Assembly (NCBI RefSeq): GCF_001638985.1
Contig: NW_017265137.1
Coordinates: forward strand, 2,470,335-2,534,334
Reading direction: 5' to 3'
Length of the DNA: 64,000 bases
Origin: Phycomyces blakesleeanus NRRL 1555(-)
Taxonomy: Eukaryota > Mucoromycota > Mucoromycetes > Mucorales > Phycomycetaceae
The notes under the pieces were generated by a model. The model saw only the letters and a program-made list of their open reading frames with translations, made no database searches and was not told where the DNA came from. The translations under genes were made by a program, and so were the position numbers. Below are positions 35,276 to 48,190 of this stretch, piece after piece (positions within the stretch are counted from its first letter, which is position 1; each line of letters begins with the position of its first letter).

Positions 35276-38200
35276 GATGTGTTATGTGAAAATATATATA
35301 TATAAAAGTGTATACTTTTGAAAGTATGTATTAAAGAGAAAAAAAGGTAGGGTTATAGGGGGAGGAAGGGAAGGATGGCTCGAGTGTAGATTTATGTAGA
35401 TCGAGTTTAGTCTCCGCAATAAAGGCTAAAGCACAAAAGCTTTTTAGGAGAAGTAAAAAAAAAGTTCCCGCCGACAAAAGGAAGAAGAGGTGAAAAAGAA
35501 GTGCTCAGGAGCAAGTAGCTTGGAATGTTTTCTTAGCTTTGAGCAAAGAAGAGGGGGGGAGGGAGAAGTGGCTTCTGGGATGCAATGTGACTATGTATTG
35601 TTTGTCGGGGTGGAGTGTATAACCCCAACAAGCGGGTTTGTCTTTGGTGGTCGAAAAAGGGGAGCCCGCTTTTCTTTGGACTTTGCCTTAGGGCCAGCCA
35701 AAACCCAGTATTTTGGGGGGGAATGCTATTTTTTATTTTTATTATTATTATTTGAAATTAGAGAAGCTCTTTGGGGCATTGCATTGTTGCTTTTATTTTT
35801 ATTTTATTTTAATACTTTGTTTTTTTATACATGCACGATAATGAGCCAAATTCATGTATAAATTTTCAAACCAAAAGAAAACAGTACAATTGCACTCTTT
35901 TAAACCTTTTAGGATAAACAGCTGCCATCAAAAAAATATGACTAAATAAACACATCTGCAGATCCAGCGTACAAGGGGGAAGAGGAATATCAATTATACT
36001 ATAGGTCTACCAGTCGTCTCTTTATGAATCTTTTTTATCTGTATTGATGTATAATGTGTATGTAGGTCTGTACTTGTATGATTATGTGCTTGTTCGTGTG
36101 CTTGTTCATGTATGTGTTTATGTGCGTGTATATGTGCGTGTATATGTGTGTGTATATGTGCGTATCTTTGGTGCAACATTATGTCAACCAACAATCGGTT
36201 GCGCATGTTTTGTGCTATGAACTATCCAAAGGATAGAAAATTGATAAAACATCAAATATGAAACACAACGCCCACCGACCCACCCACAAATAGGCGGAGT
36301 CAACACACGCCAGAAACCCCCCCCCCCCCCTTGAAAACAATAAGCCATTTTGTGCCACAGCCACCGTAACATCCGAGGGGCGACTAATCCGTATTTTTGA
36401 AGATTATCTAATAAATTCCTTGTATATATTTTTATCTTTAACAAGGGCTTGTTCTTTAATATCTCGATTATTTTCTAATGTTCAACCTTGGTTATCAAAA
36501 AAAAATTAATTGATCGTGGCTTTTGGCTTATTCTCTACATTCATTTGACTCCAGCCCAAAAGAATCAAACAGAAATGTTACAAAATATGAAGAAACCTTG
36601 CTTGTTGTTCTTTACTTGAGATAGCACATTAAAAAACCCAATTTAGGTTACATCTTCTTTTTTTTTGGGTAATATACATGTATTATAGATTTATAGTACA
36701 ATTGATATGCTTCTTTTGAATATACATATGCTATTAAGTGAAGTACAAAATATTATTGAGAATTGTGCTCAACAATAATTATCGATAACATGAGATACTT
36801 TTCTGGCTCAAAGAATAAACCAAAAGAGTTCAAAATAACGAGATTAATAAAGATAATGGGAAGAACCCTTTCTCTATCATTTTACTCGCCACTCGGCATT
36901 GATTTAACCTGTTACTTTATATATATATTTTTAATTAAAAAAAATCCCATTTACCAACCTCCATCGGGCGTGGAGAAAGAAAGATTATGAATCCGATACT
37001 CTTGTTGTATATCTGTATTATTATTTAATTTAATTTCCCTGCTTCTTCACCGAGATCGAGATTTGAGATTGAACCGAGATAAGCCAAAAGAAAGAACGAA
37101 AGAAAATAATAATAATAATAATAATCTTTTTGTTGGCTTTTTTTTTCTTCAATACTTACTTGCTCTTCACTTACTAAGTAGATTGTAAGGTTTATTTCGA
37201 TGGTAATTAAGCGCAGATAAGCCTCAAGTAAGTATAACTGAAATACAAAATAAATAAAGAAAGGAAGGAAGATTTGAAATCAAAATGCATTTGAGTTTAT
37301 ATGATAACTTTGTCCATGTTGGCTTTGTTATAGTTCATTTCATGCCAACAACAAACCAAAAAGAGAGCTTCTTTTAACATTGATATCAAAAGGTTTTGTG
37401 TGTGTGTGTTGAATTGCTCATTAGACTCAACAAATGGGTTATTTTGGGGCATTTTTAATTTTGATTTTTTTTTATTTCCATTTCTTTATTAAGTGATTAA
37501 AGTGTCCTAGGCTATCCATTTAGTGATTATGTTTCTTTCTTTCATTTTTTGGGGTAGTGTTTATATGAATATTAAAGACTAATTGATACACAGTACAAGA
37601 AATCATGCTGCTTTCTTTATCCCTGGCTCTTTACTGTGTATCGTTATTGGTAATAATAATATACAAGATAAGAGGATTTGTAAAGGTCTTGAATTCTTTC
37701 TTGCTAGTGTAAACATGTAGAATTGGGTTGATTGAAAGGTGGGGGAAATGTTACTGATTGAGAATCATACATATGTCTTTAAAATTCTCTTGTTTTTTCT
37801 GTTTTTTTCTTTCTTCCTTTAAATTGTTTAATATTGGACTACAAACGCATAGGCACATATATTTTATATATATATATATATAATATTTATAATGAGCATG
37901 TAGTACACATTTACTAATTATCCGGATAATAAACTTAGCACAAATATATACATTTTGTATTATATAAATCCCAAAATAAAAGGTACAGATTTATATTTTA
38001 CTTAAAGATTTCTTTGTCATTTTACTCCAAATCAGAAAGCTTGAGCCTCTATTCGATTACAGTTAATATCATTTATCGTTCAAACCAGCACAATAAGGAT
38101 TCATTGATAGATTTTTGTACGTGAATTTTAAATAAAAATAAAAATAAAATTAAAATTAAAAATTAAGAGGGGTTGATACAATTGGGGATGGTGTTGTTTT

Positions 38201-38686
38201 TTTTTACCTTTCAGATACAGTCAGCGTCTTCTCTATTTTGATCAGCCGTTGACTGTGTATTTGAATAAATAATAAATGTCAAAGCTTATCTTTTGAATGT
38301 AATCTTTTTATAAAAAGAAGTATAAAGAAGAAGTAATCTTAGGAGTAGATTTATAGATTTCAAAAGCCACTCGCATAATCAAGAATAAGGCTACAATGGA
38401 CCCAATAACGCATTTCATTTCATTTCACTTCATTTCATTGCCTTGTTGAATGCTTATAAATATAAATATAGATTTAAATATAATAAAATATAGCCGGTAT
38501 TATTAGCACATTTTGGCGTCTTTGTTGAATATTTGATGAGCAATATATATACACTTCTTAAGATATGGATAAAAAAGAATTGTACTGCAAGGCAACAAAG
38601 AAAATTACTTATCACTAGCCTTTATAAAAGCAACATCTTTTGCCTTTTACTCTTATTCTTGTAGTTGATTTATAGCATCTTTGTCT
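35276..38686. other. Long intergenic region between ACC1 and the SANT gene
   Basis: A divergent region of 3.4 kb. Near ACC1 there are purine-rich tracts (35,330-35,560) that may be promoter/leader. Simple repeats follow: a GTGTGTATATGTGCGTG tract (36,105-36,165), a run of about fourteen C (about 36,317-36,331), an AAT run (about 37,108) and a TA run (about 37,868). Coding frames are absent or trivial. Confidence 0.5.
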
Positions 38687-39502
38687 ATGTTTACAAGCCC
38701 TGTTTATTATCAATCATCTCCTCACAGTAAGAATAAAACACCCAAACCCACCATTCATTCAATGGACCTTCCTCAACCCTCTGGTTACGAGCATCACCAA
38801 GCCCATCATTACCAAAGCCCTAGCCCATCATTTCCTGTCTTGCTCTCCCCACCAATCCTTCAGTCAACCGCAGCTACCACTACTTATGACCGGACTTGTT
38901 CAGGATGGCCTACAAAATACCAAATTTCTTTACCACCTCTTTCTCATGTATTGCTCAATACTCAATCAGACAGTCTGGCACCAATCATGTCAACACACTC
39001 TCCCTCTCCAATCGAACATAAACTGCCGTTTGTCAGCACAGCTTTAACTGAAGCTGATCGCAAGTCAGGCTCAGGCTCATGCTCAGGAGGTCTCGAACCT
39101 CAAACTAGTAGCACTAGTAACACATGCGTTACCTCTTCAAATCGTCACACGATCGCACACACTGCGCAAACATTTTCTTGCATGAGTCTATCTTCAGATC
39201 GTCGCCAGGGTTACAAGTCAAAGGCTGAAATTGAGGAAGATGAGCTGCCCAGAGCCAAACGGCCATTGTTGTTTGTAGAGGACGTCAAGCAGCCCGTAAT
39301 CTCAAAACCTCGATGGCAAGATTCGGAGCGTCTGGTATTACTTGAGGCCATTGTACATGACAAGGCACTTGATGATCTTTCGACATTTAGATGGGATTGG
39401 ATCTCATTGACAGTCGGCAAAGCCAAACCAGCTTGTAAAGAGCAATGGCTATGTGACGTTTTACCTGCCCTTCTCCAAAAACCTTCATCCTCTTTAGAAT
39501 AG
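38687..39502 (+). CDS. Protein with C-terminal SANT/Myb-like domain
   Basis: A single-exon frame of 271 residues. About 190 residues are rich in Ser, Pro, His and Thr and probably disordered. A basic-acidic stretch (KSKAEIEEDELPRAKRPLL) precedes a C-terminal block with three spaced tryptophans or equivalents: RWQDSERLVLLEAIVHD, FRWDWISLTVG and CKEQWLCDVLP. This spacing is that of a Myb/SANT helix bundle, so a DNA- or histone-binding regulator is plausible. No specific orthologue is recognised. The start is the ATG at 38,687. The stop lies only 150 bp from the convergent CBS-like gene. Confidence 0.7.
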   Translation: MFTSPVYYQSSPHSKNKTPKPTIHSMDLPQPSGYEHHQAHHYQSPSPSFPVLLSPPILQSTAATTTYDRTCSGWPTKYQISLPPLSHVLLNTQSDSLAPIMSTHSPSPIEHKLPFVSTALTEADRKSGSGSCSGGLEPQTSSTSNTCVTSSNRHTIAHTAQTFSCMSLSSDRRQGYKSKAEIEEDELPRAKRPLLFVEDVKQPVISKPRWQDSERLVLLEAIVHDKALDDLSTFRWDWISLTVGKAKPACKEQWLCDVLPALLQKPSSSLE

Positions 39503-39652
39503 ATACTTGATCACTAGAGATTTTACTTTTTTTATACATGTTGTTGTTGTTGTTGTTATTTTTGATATATATATATATAATAAAAGGGGGAAAAGGAAAA
39601 AAAAGGCAATATTGTGCTATGGGATATATATATGTAGATATATGTATATCAT

Positions 39653-41569
39653 TTAGAGAAACTGACGGCGATGGAGGAAACTAATGAGATCATATTTTGT
39701 AGCTACACCAAGACACCACTTGCGCTGACTATCGGTAACCACAGCAAAAGAATTCTTTTCAAAGAATTTGGCTAGAATGGAATAAAAACAGTAGATTAAT
39801 TAATTGTATGTTGAAAAAGTTAATATCAGTTGTTTGAAATTTACCGAGTTCAGCAAGACTTGTATCGGGCGTGATGACCTGGTACTTTGAGAGATTGCCA
39901 GATGCCTTGTTGAAGGCATACATGCACGATTCAATGCGGTCATCGAGTTTAACAGTGCCCTGTTCAAGACGTGCCTGGAGAGAGGCAAGTGACACATATC
40001 CAACGAGCTTTTTGTTGGCTGGATGGATGACGGGCAGTTGTGAGTATTCGCGTTCAAGCATGAGATCAAGAGCGTTGGCTATGCTGGCTGATGGAGGAAT
40101 CGTTACTGCGGCAGGCAACTGAAGATCCTCGACACTGGCAGCACGATAGCGATCATGGGAAAGGTATTCCAACTCACGCATGACCACGTCGTCAGCCAGA
40201 TCATTCTCCAAAAGCCAGTCATCCGACAAAAGTGTAGAGGTGTAGTTGCGAGAGGTGTCGTTGAGAATGACGACAGAACGATAGGTGTGGGTTGTGTGCT
40301 GCGTAATACCCGCAGCATGGTTAGTGGCAGCTGCGACCACTGCACCAGAAGATGGACCTAAAAAGAGTATACAATTATTAATAAATATTATTATTGGGAG
40401 GGGTGATTTCCTATAAGCTAAAGCCCATAAAAACATCCCACATTCTCTTTACTCACCACACATCACTCCCTGGTCACGGATCAATCGGCGTGCCATTGAA
40501 TAGGCTTCTTTGTCAGATACTTGGATCCATTCATCCACAACTCTCTTGTTGAGGCTGCTGGGCACAAACGTGCTACCAATATCCTCTACTTTCCAATCCT
40601 TCACAATTTTACTTTAGTCACGGGCCAAAATGGTCAATAAGATGATGTTATCTGTAAACTTACTGCGTGATGCCCTTGAGGCTGGTGAGATCCCAATCCC
40701 GATCCCACAGGTTCAACACCAAACACCTGATAGAAAAGTAACCAAAATTTTATATATTGTTATTGATCGAGTTTTTTATTATTATTATTCTTGATCTTCT
40801 CCAAGGAACCCCACTGGCTTTTTCTTTTCTTTCTTCATTTCTTTTTTTTTATTTACCTTGAGACCAGGAATACGCTGCTTGAGGTAAGAAGCTATGCCAC
40901 TCATAGCCGCACCAGATTCTACACCCACAAACAAGGCGTCCAAAGACGCAGATGTCTGTTGAAGAATTTCCTCTGCTAGGTTATGGTAAGGCGTCAAGTC
41001 AACAATACGAGTTTCATCTACAACCAGAGCATCTTCCCACTGTTCGGCCAGCTTTTTGGCAACCGAGTGCGCACTCTCGGGAGCCTCAGGTCTGACTTCG
41101 TTTGGTGACCGAACGATTTCTGCACCCAATGCCTTGAGCAGTAAGATACGATCATTTGAAGTACGTTCGGGCACGACTGAGATAACTTTGTAGCTACGTT
41201 TTGCGGCCAAGGTGGCAATAGAAATACCAAGATTGGCACTTGAGGGAACTAAAATGGTTCGTCTCTTGTTTTCGGCTGGAATCCCGTGGCGTTTTTCGTG
41301 TTCATCCAAAACGTACTTGGCCAGGCGATCTTTGATGCTACCAGTTGGGTTGGTGAATTCAAGCTTAGCGAGCAACTGGACTATTATTATTATATAGATA
41401 TTTTGTTAAATAAATAAACAAAATGAAAATAAAATTTAAATAAAGGTTAAAGGCCGTGATGTCATTAAGAAATTAGTTTACCTTTGTTAGTTGTTCCAAT
41501 GTCAAGCATTGGCGTGAGACCAATGGAATCAGACAGGCTTTTAGTGATGGCTGGTGGTTGACTTGTCAT
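39653..41569 (-). CDS. Cystathionine beta-synthase-like protein with CBS pair
   Basis: Six exons (41,482-41,569, 40,857-41,380, 40,664-40,726, 40,457-40,598, 39,845-40,357, 39,653-39,771) add to 1,449 nt, 482 residues; phases fit throughout. The fold-type-II PLP domain starts SIGLTPMLDIG, keeps the Schiff-base lysine in GSIKDRLAKYVL and ends with GPSSGAVV. Two C-terminal CBS domains follow (PPSASIANALDLMLE; EKNSFAVVTD), as in eukaryotic cystathionine beta-synthase, which makes cystathionine from serine and homocysteine. Several active-site motifs differ from the family: the substrate loop reads SSANLGIS instead of SGNTGIG, and the phosphate loop reads GVESGAAMSG instead of GTGTGGTISG. It could be a paralogue with another substrate or a non-catalytic member. 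Confidence 0.85.
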
Positions 41570-42222
41570 ATTTTTATCTACTATTATTATAGTTTATTAA
41601 TAATAGAGTATTTTATTGTGTAGACGTGTTTATTATTACTTTTATTGCCTTATTTTTTTTCTTTAAAGAAAAATAATAATAATAAAAATAAAGAATTGTA
41701 TCAAACTTTGTGTGTTCTCTCAATGGCATTCAGGCGCCGACTCTAGGGCACATCTCATCTCAAGTGCCACGACAAAGTGCCTCGTATGCCTCGTGTGCTG
41801 CGGAATGTGGCGCATGAGGAGGTTGTCATGGCTCCGCTTCCTATTTTTATACTGTATAAAAGAAAGAACAAAAAAAAAAAGAAATTGTGCCCTTTGGCCG
41901 CAGCAGAAAGTTAACTCCACTCATCATGAGGTCAAGTCACATTACATAGGGTCACATGAGGATGTTCCTCTTTACCCCCTCTCTCTCTCCTCCTTTAAAG
42001 ATCATTTATCATTTTTTTGCTTTTTATTGCTTTCCTTCTCTCTTTCTTTCACTTTACTCAAGTACCGCACAACAAATACACACATACAAAATACAAAGAA
42101 ATTTTAAATAAAGTAAGTAAAAGACTTTATTTTTTTCTTTACTTCTTAAGAATATAAATAGTTGGCAAGACAATATTGTAGGTTTATCTAACATGATTTC
42201 GTAATTAATTAGTTTATCAACC
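41570..42222. promoter_or_regulatory. Divergent promoter region, CBS-like / ATG8
   Basis: Short A/T repeats lie near the CBS start. A GC-richer part (41,720-41,960) contains GTCACATGAGG-type sequences. The ATG8 leader is pyrimidine-rich (TCTCTCTCCTCC, about 41,980; TTCTCTCTTTCTTTCAC, about 42,037). No defined site is claimed. Confidence 0.4.
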
Positions 42223-42831
<609 letters not shown>

Positions 42832-43248
42832 TAGGCGGGTCATTTTTTACATACATCTTTTAAATCTGTCTTTTCTTTTCTTTATTCTCGTTTCGTCTCC
42901 AACCCCCTCTATCTCCTTCTCCCTTCTTGTACAAAAAATCTCCCCCTCTTTTTTTTAAAGGAAAAACCCCCATCCAATTCAATTCGATTAAACTCAATGC
43001 AATTTAATTCAGTTCAGTTCATTTCAATGATAAAAAGGAAAAAAAAAATCCGTGTGCCAGATAGATAGATGTACAGATAGGTAGATAAATTCATGCAATC
43101 AATCATGCGTCAGTCAATATTGTGTATTGTTTTAAAATGTTGTTGTTGTTGTTGTTGTTGCTGTTGTTTTGTTTAATGGTTTATTACAAATAAAGTAATA
43201 AAACTATACGACAGACGGCAAGGTTGGTCAAGTAGCAGAAGTAACTGC
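42832..43248. other. Convergent 3' region ATG8 / RPL39
   Basis: The region is pyrimidine-rich just after ATG8. It also has AATTCAATTCGATT-type repeats (about 42,975-43,025), GATAGATAGATG (about 43,060) and a TTG repeat (about 43,139-43,166). No gene is seen. Confidence 0.5.
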
Positions 43249-43764
43249 TTAAAGACCCAACTTGGTGTGGCGCCAGTTGCGACGCTTGGCGTTCCAGCTA
43301 TTTTTTTTAAAGGAAAAGAAAAGTTTATACAATTAGTAAAAAGAAAAAAAATTAACTAGTCATCTTCCACATTCTAAAACCTCTGGAATCTCTATCTCTA
43401 TCTCTATCTCTAAAGAAAGCTTACCGGATCTTGGTGTCAGTCTTAAGACGGAACCAGTGGGGGAGAGGGCGGTTCTGCTTCTGGGCCTTGCCAAGCTTGA
43501 CCTTGGTTCTGAACGACTTGTTAGAAGGCTATGTAAAACATAAAAGGTAGGTAAGGAGAGAGGAAGAGGAAGGAAGCTTGCGTCAGTCGTCTTGTCTTTC
43601 AATCGTATTCTGGTATTTTTCGTCGTGTCTGTCTATTAATCATGGACATCCATCTATCCATCTATCTATTCATCTATTCATTCATCCATCCCATCCCATC
43701 CTATTCCATTTTATTCCATTCCATCCATCTTTTGGTTTGTGTTCGCTCTTTCTTTACTTACCAT
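43249..43764 (-). CDS. RPL39: 60S ribosomal protein L39 (eL39)
   Basis: A tiny large-subunit protein lining the exit tunnel. Exons 43,762-43,764, 43,425-43,528 and 43,249-43,297 give exactly 51 residues, the universal eL39 length: [19 protein letters not shown], then [17 protein letters not shown] and [15 protein letters not shown]. Exon 1 is only the ATG (CATG|GTAAGT), joined to a CC TTCTAAC exon after ATAG. The small size hides it from simple frame searches. Confidence 0.96.
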
Positions 43765-44160
43765 GATTGGCTATCTGATCAAGTGAAAGAGGAGGACGCT
43801 TTAGGCAGCCTTGTCTCTACCTTGCCTTGGCTTGTCTCCCTCGGATAGCAAGTCACACCATTTTATAATCAATCATTAAACCACTTTGCATTTCAACTCA
43901 GGCGTCATTTTTTTTACAAGACAGAAAAATAAATAAAAAAATAATATATATATTATATATAAATTTTAAATTTTAAAAGGACTGATGAAAGAAATAAGAT
44001 ATATAAAAAGATGAAATAGTAATAGTAATAATAATAATAAAAAGGGATATATTTGCGTGTGTATTTTATATATAAAATTAAGACGAGTGGAACATGCAAG
44101 AAAAGGAAGGAAATAAAAGAACGGAAGAACAAAGAACAAGGAAGAAAAACAAGAAATACT
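43765..44160. promoter_or_regulatory. RPL39 promoter and Hook 3' flank
   Basis: Close to RPL39 lies a CCTTGTCTCTACCTTGCCTTGG region. The remainder is AT-rich with AATAGTAATAATAATAAT near 44,018. Confidence 0.4.
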
Positions 44161-47100
44161 TTATCGACGCTTCAGTTGATTATCAAGTGTGCGACGCTGT
44201 TGACCAAGCCAAGAATTGGGATTTACTTTGGAATTTACAAGTTCCTTTTGAGTACGACGAGTAACATCGTACCAGGCAGAGATGATCAACTGTTGCTCAC
44301 GACGTGCCTGAAGACGTACTTCATGCATCTGCTTCTTCAGCTTATCAATCTCTTCATCCCGCAGACTCAATTCAGTTCTCAGAGAAGCAACAGCCTCATC
44401 GTAATCACCACTATTTTCTCCCAACTTGGTCTCCTTGAGCATCTTATCTTGTTGCTTGATAAACTATTTAATTCACAAATACATACAAGAAAAAAAAATA
44501 AGTAGAAAGGCATTAGATGGAGAAAAGAGAAGAGAAAGGTATTTGACAATAATAACAGTAACCATCTTACCTCTTTAGCTTTACGCAATTTGATCTGGAT
44601 CTCATGTAGCTGTTCTTGGACCTGGGTTGCCTGCTGCTGCAGCTGGGCATTCTGCTGTTTGAGTGGCTCATCATCCTTTGCACCAAAGGCAGCCAATGAA
44701 GCCTTCATTTCGCTATTCAGACGCTCTCTCTCCAACAAGAGGTCCTTTTGCTCAATACTCTGGCTCTGTAGCATATCCTTCTCCAACAATAGTTTATTGA
44801 TGTCCTGCAACTGCTTCTTGGTCTGTTCTTCTAACAGACGGGATCGCTGTTCCATCTCCTGGTACTTGACCTTGAACTCGTCAAAGTCTCCGCCATCAGA
44901 TAAGTTGAAACGACCATCCACAACTCGGTTCTCCATCTTGGATACTTCGTCACGAATAGATTTCGACTCTTTCTCGAGATCAATGATGTGCAAACGGAGC
45001 GATAGGGTATGTTGAGACTGATCCAGCAGAGCATCCGGGATGCCTTCTCGGATACGTGCCATATCGCTCTGAAGAATATCACGCTCCTGAGATACTTCGA
45101 GATAATTCTGATATATATATATGTCAGTTTAAACTCTCAAAATCAAACAACAACAACAACAAAAGTTTGTAAACTCAAGTTTTCTTTCTTATATACCTTT
45201 TCAAACTGACTCTTCAGACGGTTTGCATCATCCAAAAGATGTTGGAGAACAACAGCTTTTTGGCTGCGACCAGAAGCATTTTCTTCTTGAAGTGTCTTGA
45301 TTTGTCGTTCAAGACGACGCTTGGAAAGCTTACTATTTTAATATAAGTTTATTAGTATACTTTTAACAAAAAAAAAACATAATTACACACTTACAGCTCT
45401 GTGACATTAGATTCTTTGAGAGACTCTTCGAATGAATCTCCTGGGGTATCTTCATAATCTAAATCCATATCATCAGTAGCATCTGCTACCTCACCACCAC
45501 GTGAGAAAAGTGCACGATCGAGTGTGTTGGCTATATACAAAGCATTTCAGTAATATAGATAAAAACAAAAATAATTAATAAGATATCAACTTGATGATAC
45601 TGATGATTATGTTGCTTGCATGTTTTCTTTCTTCTTATTATTATTATTATTATAAATACCTCCCAACTGGGCTTCTTCTAGATGTTCTTCTAAAAGCTGG
45701 ATACGATCAGCATCTCTTTGTCGCTCCAACTCGAATGCTTCAAACTTTTTGCTCTGTTGGTTGATTTCATACTCCATCTTATTTTTCTCTCTCAAAAGCT
45801 CGTTGTTCTTAGTCTCGAGCGCAGCCACTTGATCTTTGTAAGAGTCCATCAAGGTCTTAAATGCCAAGACTTTGCGATATTCCTCTTCGATTTGTTGATT
45901 GCGGTCCATCAATGAATGGTTTTGGTCATCGAGCGCTTTGATCTGGCGCTTCATGTCTGCACTCTCTTCTAGTTTTTTCTTATATTTCTCGATAACGTTT
46001 TCTGCCTTTTGGAGTTTTTCGGTAGCGTGTCTATATTCGTCCAATTGATCCTTCAGGCGTGCAGCCTTTTCTGCTTGTCTTGCAAGATCTTCTCCCTAAA
46101 ATAAAAATAAAAATAAAAAATCAATATACTCACCCATTTTCTTTAACTTTATATATATATATATTCTTACTCTTCGTGTTAGATCTTCAATTGTGTCGGA
46201 TTGAGTAGACATCAGCATTTCTAATTCTTGGCGTCTGTCTTCGCTTCTCTGGCTAATTGGAAATTTACAAAAAAAAATTGTTGGTGATCAAGTGCCTTTA
46301 TCTTGTGAACAAACAAACAAAGATTATACTAAAATTAAAATCAAAATTAAAAATATACTTACAGGTCTCGTTGAAGATGTTCAATTTCTGTTCTCATAAT
46401 AAAATCTGCTTGGCCAGTCTTGTTGGCCTGAGCTACGGCCTGGTCCATTTCACGCAATCTCTGTTGAAGATCTTCTTTCTCAGACTCCAATGCATCCTAG
46501 AATTAAGATCCAATATCAGTAAAAAATTCGTGTTGTGAGTGTGTGTGTGTGTGATTGGAATAAGATAATCAGGCAAGTAAAATGAGATGTTTGTTCTTTA
46601 CATAGCGGTATCGAATCTGGGCCAATTCCACAATCAACTGTTTGTGGGCACTTTCGAGTTCTTCTTTTTCAAATATTATTCTAGAAAGTTCATTTTGACT
46701 CTGGTAATGGCTGTCACTGTTAAGAGAAGTTAGAAATAAACGAACAAGAAACTATGGACACACACATACACCAACCAACCCGCACTCAGAGAGACAGGCA
46801 AGTTGGTTGGTTGGTTATGTTGGGGAAAGGGGTATTTTTTTTTGTCTTACTCTGCATAGGAACTCCGAGGGGTGTTGTGGCTAGCCATGGATTGGTGATG
46901 TTCATGTCCTCCACCTCCTCCACCTCCATCGCTTTCCATTCTGTGCATAATCTGGGCACCGTGGAAATAACAAAAAAATATATGTAATTTGGATAAACAT
47001 CAGCAACAATAACAATAACTATATTTTTTTTCTTGAAAGAAAGGAAATCTTGCCTTTCTTACTTCGTGAATGTTGAGCATTAATGCATGCTGCTTCTCTT

Positions 47101-47696
47101 CAGACAATTCCTGGATTTTTTCAATGTAAATCTGATTTCGGCTACAGTGGACGGCTACATAGAGCACAAGTTTGCACAATTTGTGAAGCTCTCGGAAATT
47201 AGCGTCCTTGGCAATCTTTGTGAGGTCAACTGCCGGAAGTTTTTTGTGGTCTTCTCCAAGCACTTCGGTGATATATCTTGAAAGAAGTTTGTCTAATTTC
47301 TTAAGGTTGTTGACTTTGAGAACCCAGTTATCTCCCACATCGGTTGACCGTATGAGTTTGAACCAGGTCGAATCTCTAGAGTAGCAAAGCCAAATAAATA
47401 AATAAATAAATAAACAAATAAATAAATAAAATATTATTACTAGTATTAATAGTAATAGTAATAATGCCAGCAAATCTTACATGTCAGCCAATACTTCAAA
47501 AAGTGTGATTCCGCTGGATAGATCTGTAATATGTTTACAATGGTGTGAAATGTTGAATGAATTGATCTAAAACAAAAGAAAGAAGAGACATCTTGTATTA
47601 GGCTTTTGTAGGAATCCGGAAAAAGTATTGCCAACGTATGCATACCCATTCTACCAGTACTTCTGCCTGGGTTTCTTCTTCCCTTGTCCGGCTCAT
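44161..47696 (-). CDS. Hook-family microtubule/dynein adaptor
   Basis: Fungal Hook proteins (HookA, Hok1) link early endosomes to dynein and kinesin-3 through the Fts-Hook-FHIP complex. Exon 1 is 47,646-47,696 (MSRTREEETQAEVLVEW) and exon 2 continues INSFNISHHCKHITDLSSG; the N-terminal Hook domain then has TWFKLIRSTDVGDNWVLKV, KLDKLLSRYITEVLG and LCKLVLYVAVHCSRN. From about 46,900 to 44,400 nearly all exons code for heptad-rich coiled coil (LEEHLEEAQLGG; MKRQIKALDDQNHSLMDRN). The C-terminus (REQQLIISAWYDV, then WLGQQRRTLDNQLKRR) is the family's conserved tail. At least ten short introns break it, and not all junctions were resolved. A poly-Gly/His stretch (GGGGGGHEHH) sits after the Hook domain. 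Confidence 0.9.
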
Positions 47697-48039
47697 CCTG
47701 CTAGTGTCTGTGCTCTAATTAAGAGAGCTTGATGTGGAATGATATAAATGTACATAAAAGAGTATGATTAAATACATGAAGGCGATGACGGCTATTTTAA
47801 ATCTTCTGGCTAGTTATTTACCAGAGCTTGTTGTCGTAGAGAGAAAAAAGAGAGAGAAAGAGTAAGAAAGAAAGATAGATTGAATACTGAAGCAACACTA
47901 TATTTAATAAAGTATGTAACACAGTGAAGAAAGGAAAGTATGTCTATTTTCGATTAAAGAAAAAGAAGAAGAAGAAAAAAAAGAATCAACAAAAAAAAAT
48001 CAAAAAAAAATCAAGGCACCAAAATACACTGTGTATCGA

Positions 48040-48190
48040 AGGGATGAAAGTCTGAAAGGCGGATGAGTAACGGTCACCCATCTGCGCTCAGAGAATACTC
48101 CCGTTTATGGTAATCGTCCATGCAGTGACGCGAATTCACGCTATATAAATCCCCAAGGCTAATACAAAGTCAGGCATGCATGAACTTCAT
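48040..48190. other. Unexplained GC-richer island (RNA-like?)
   Basis: About 150 bp stands out from AT-rich flanks. On the minus strand it contains GATGGGTGACCG, the sequence typical of the internal C box of 5S rRNA genes, but I cannot find the A box or the rest of 5S. On the plus strand there are C/D-like boxes (GATGAAA, CTGA). An RNA gene or an RNA relic is possible; nothing is established. Confidence 0.25.
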
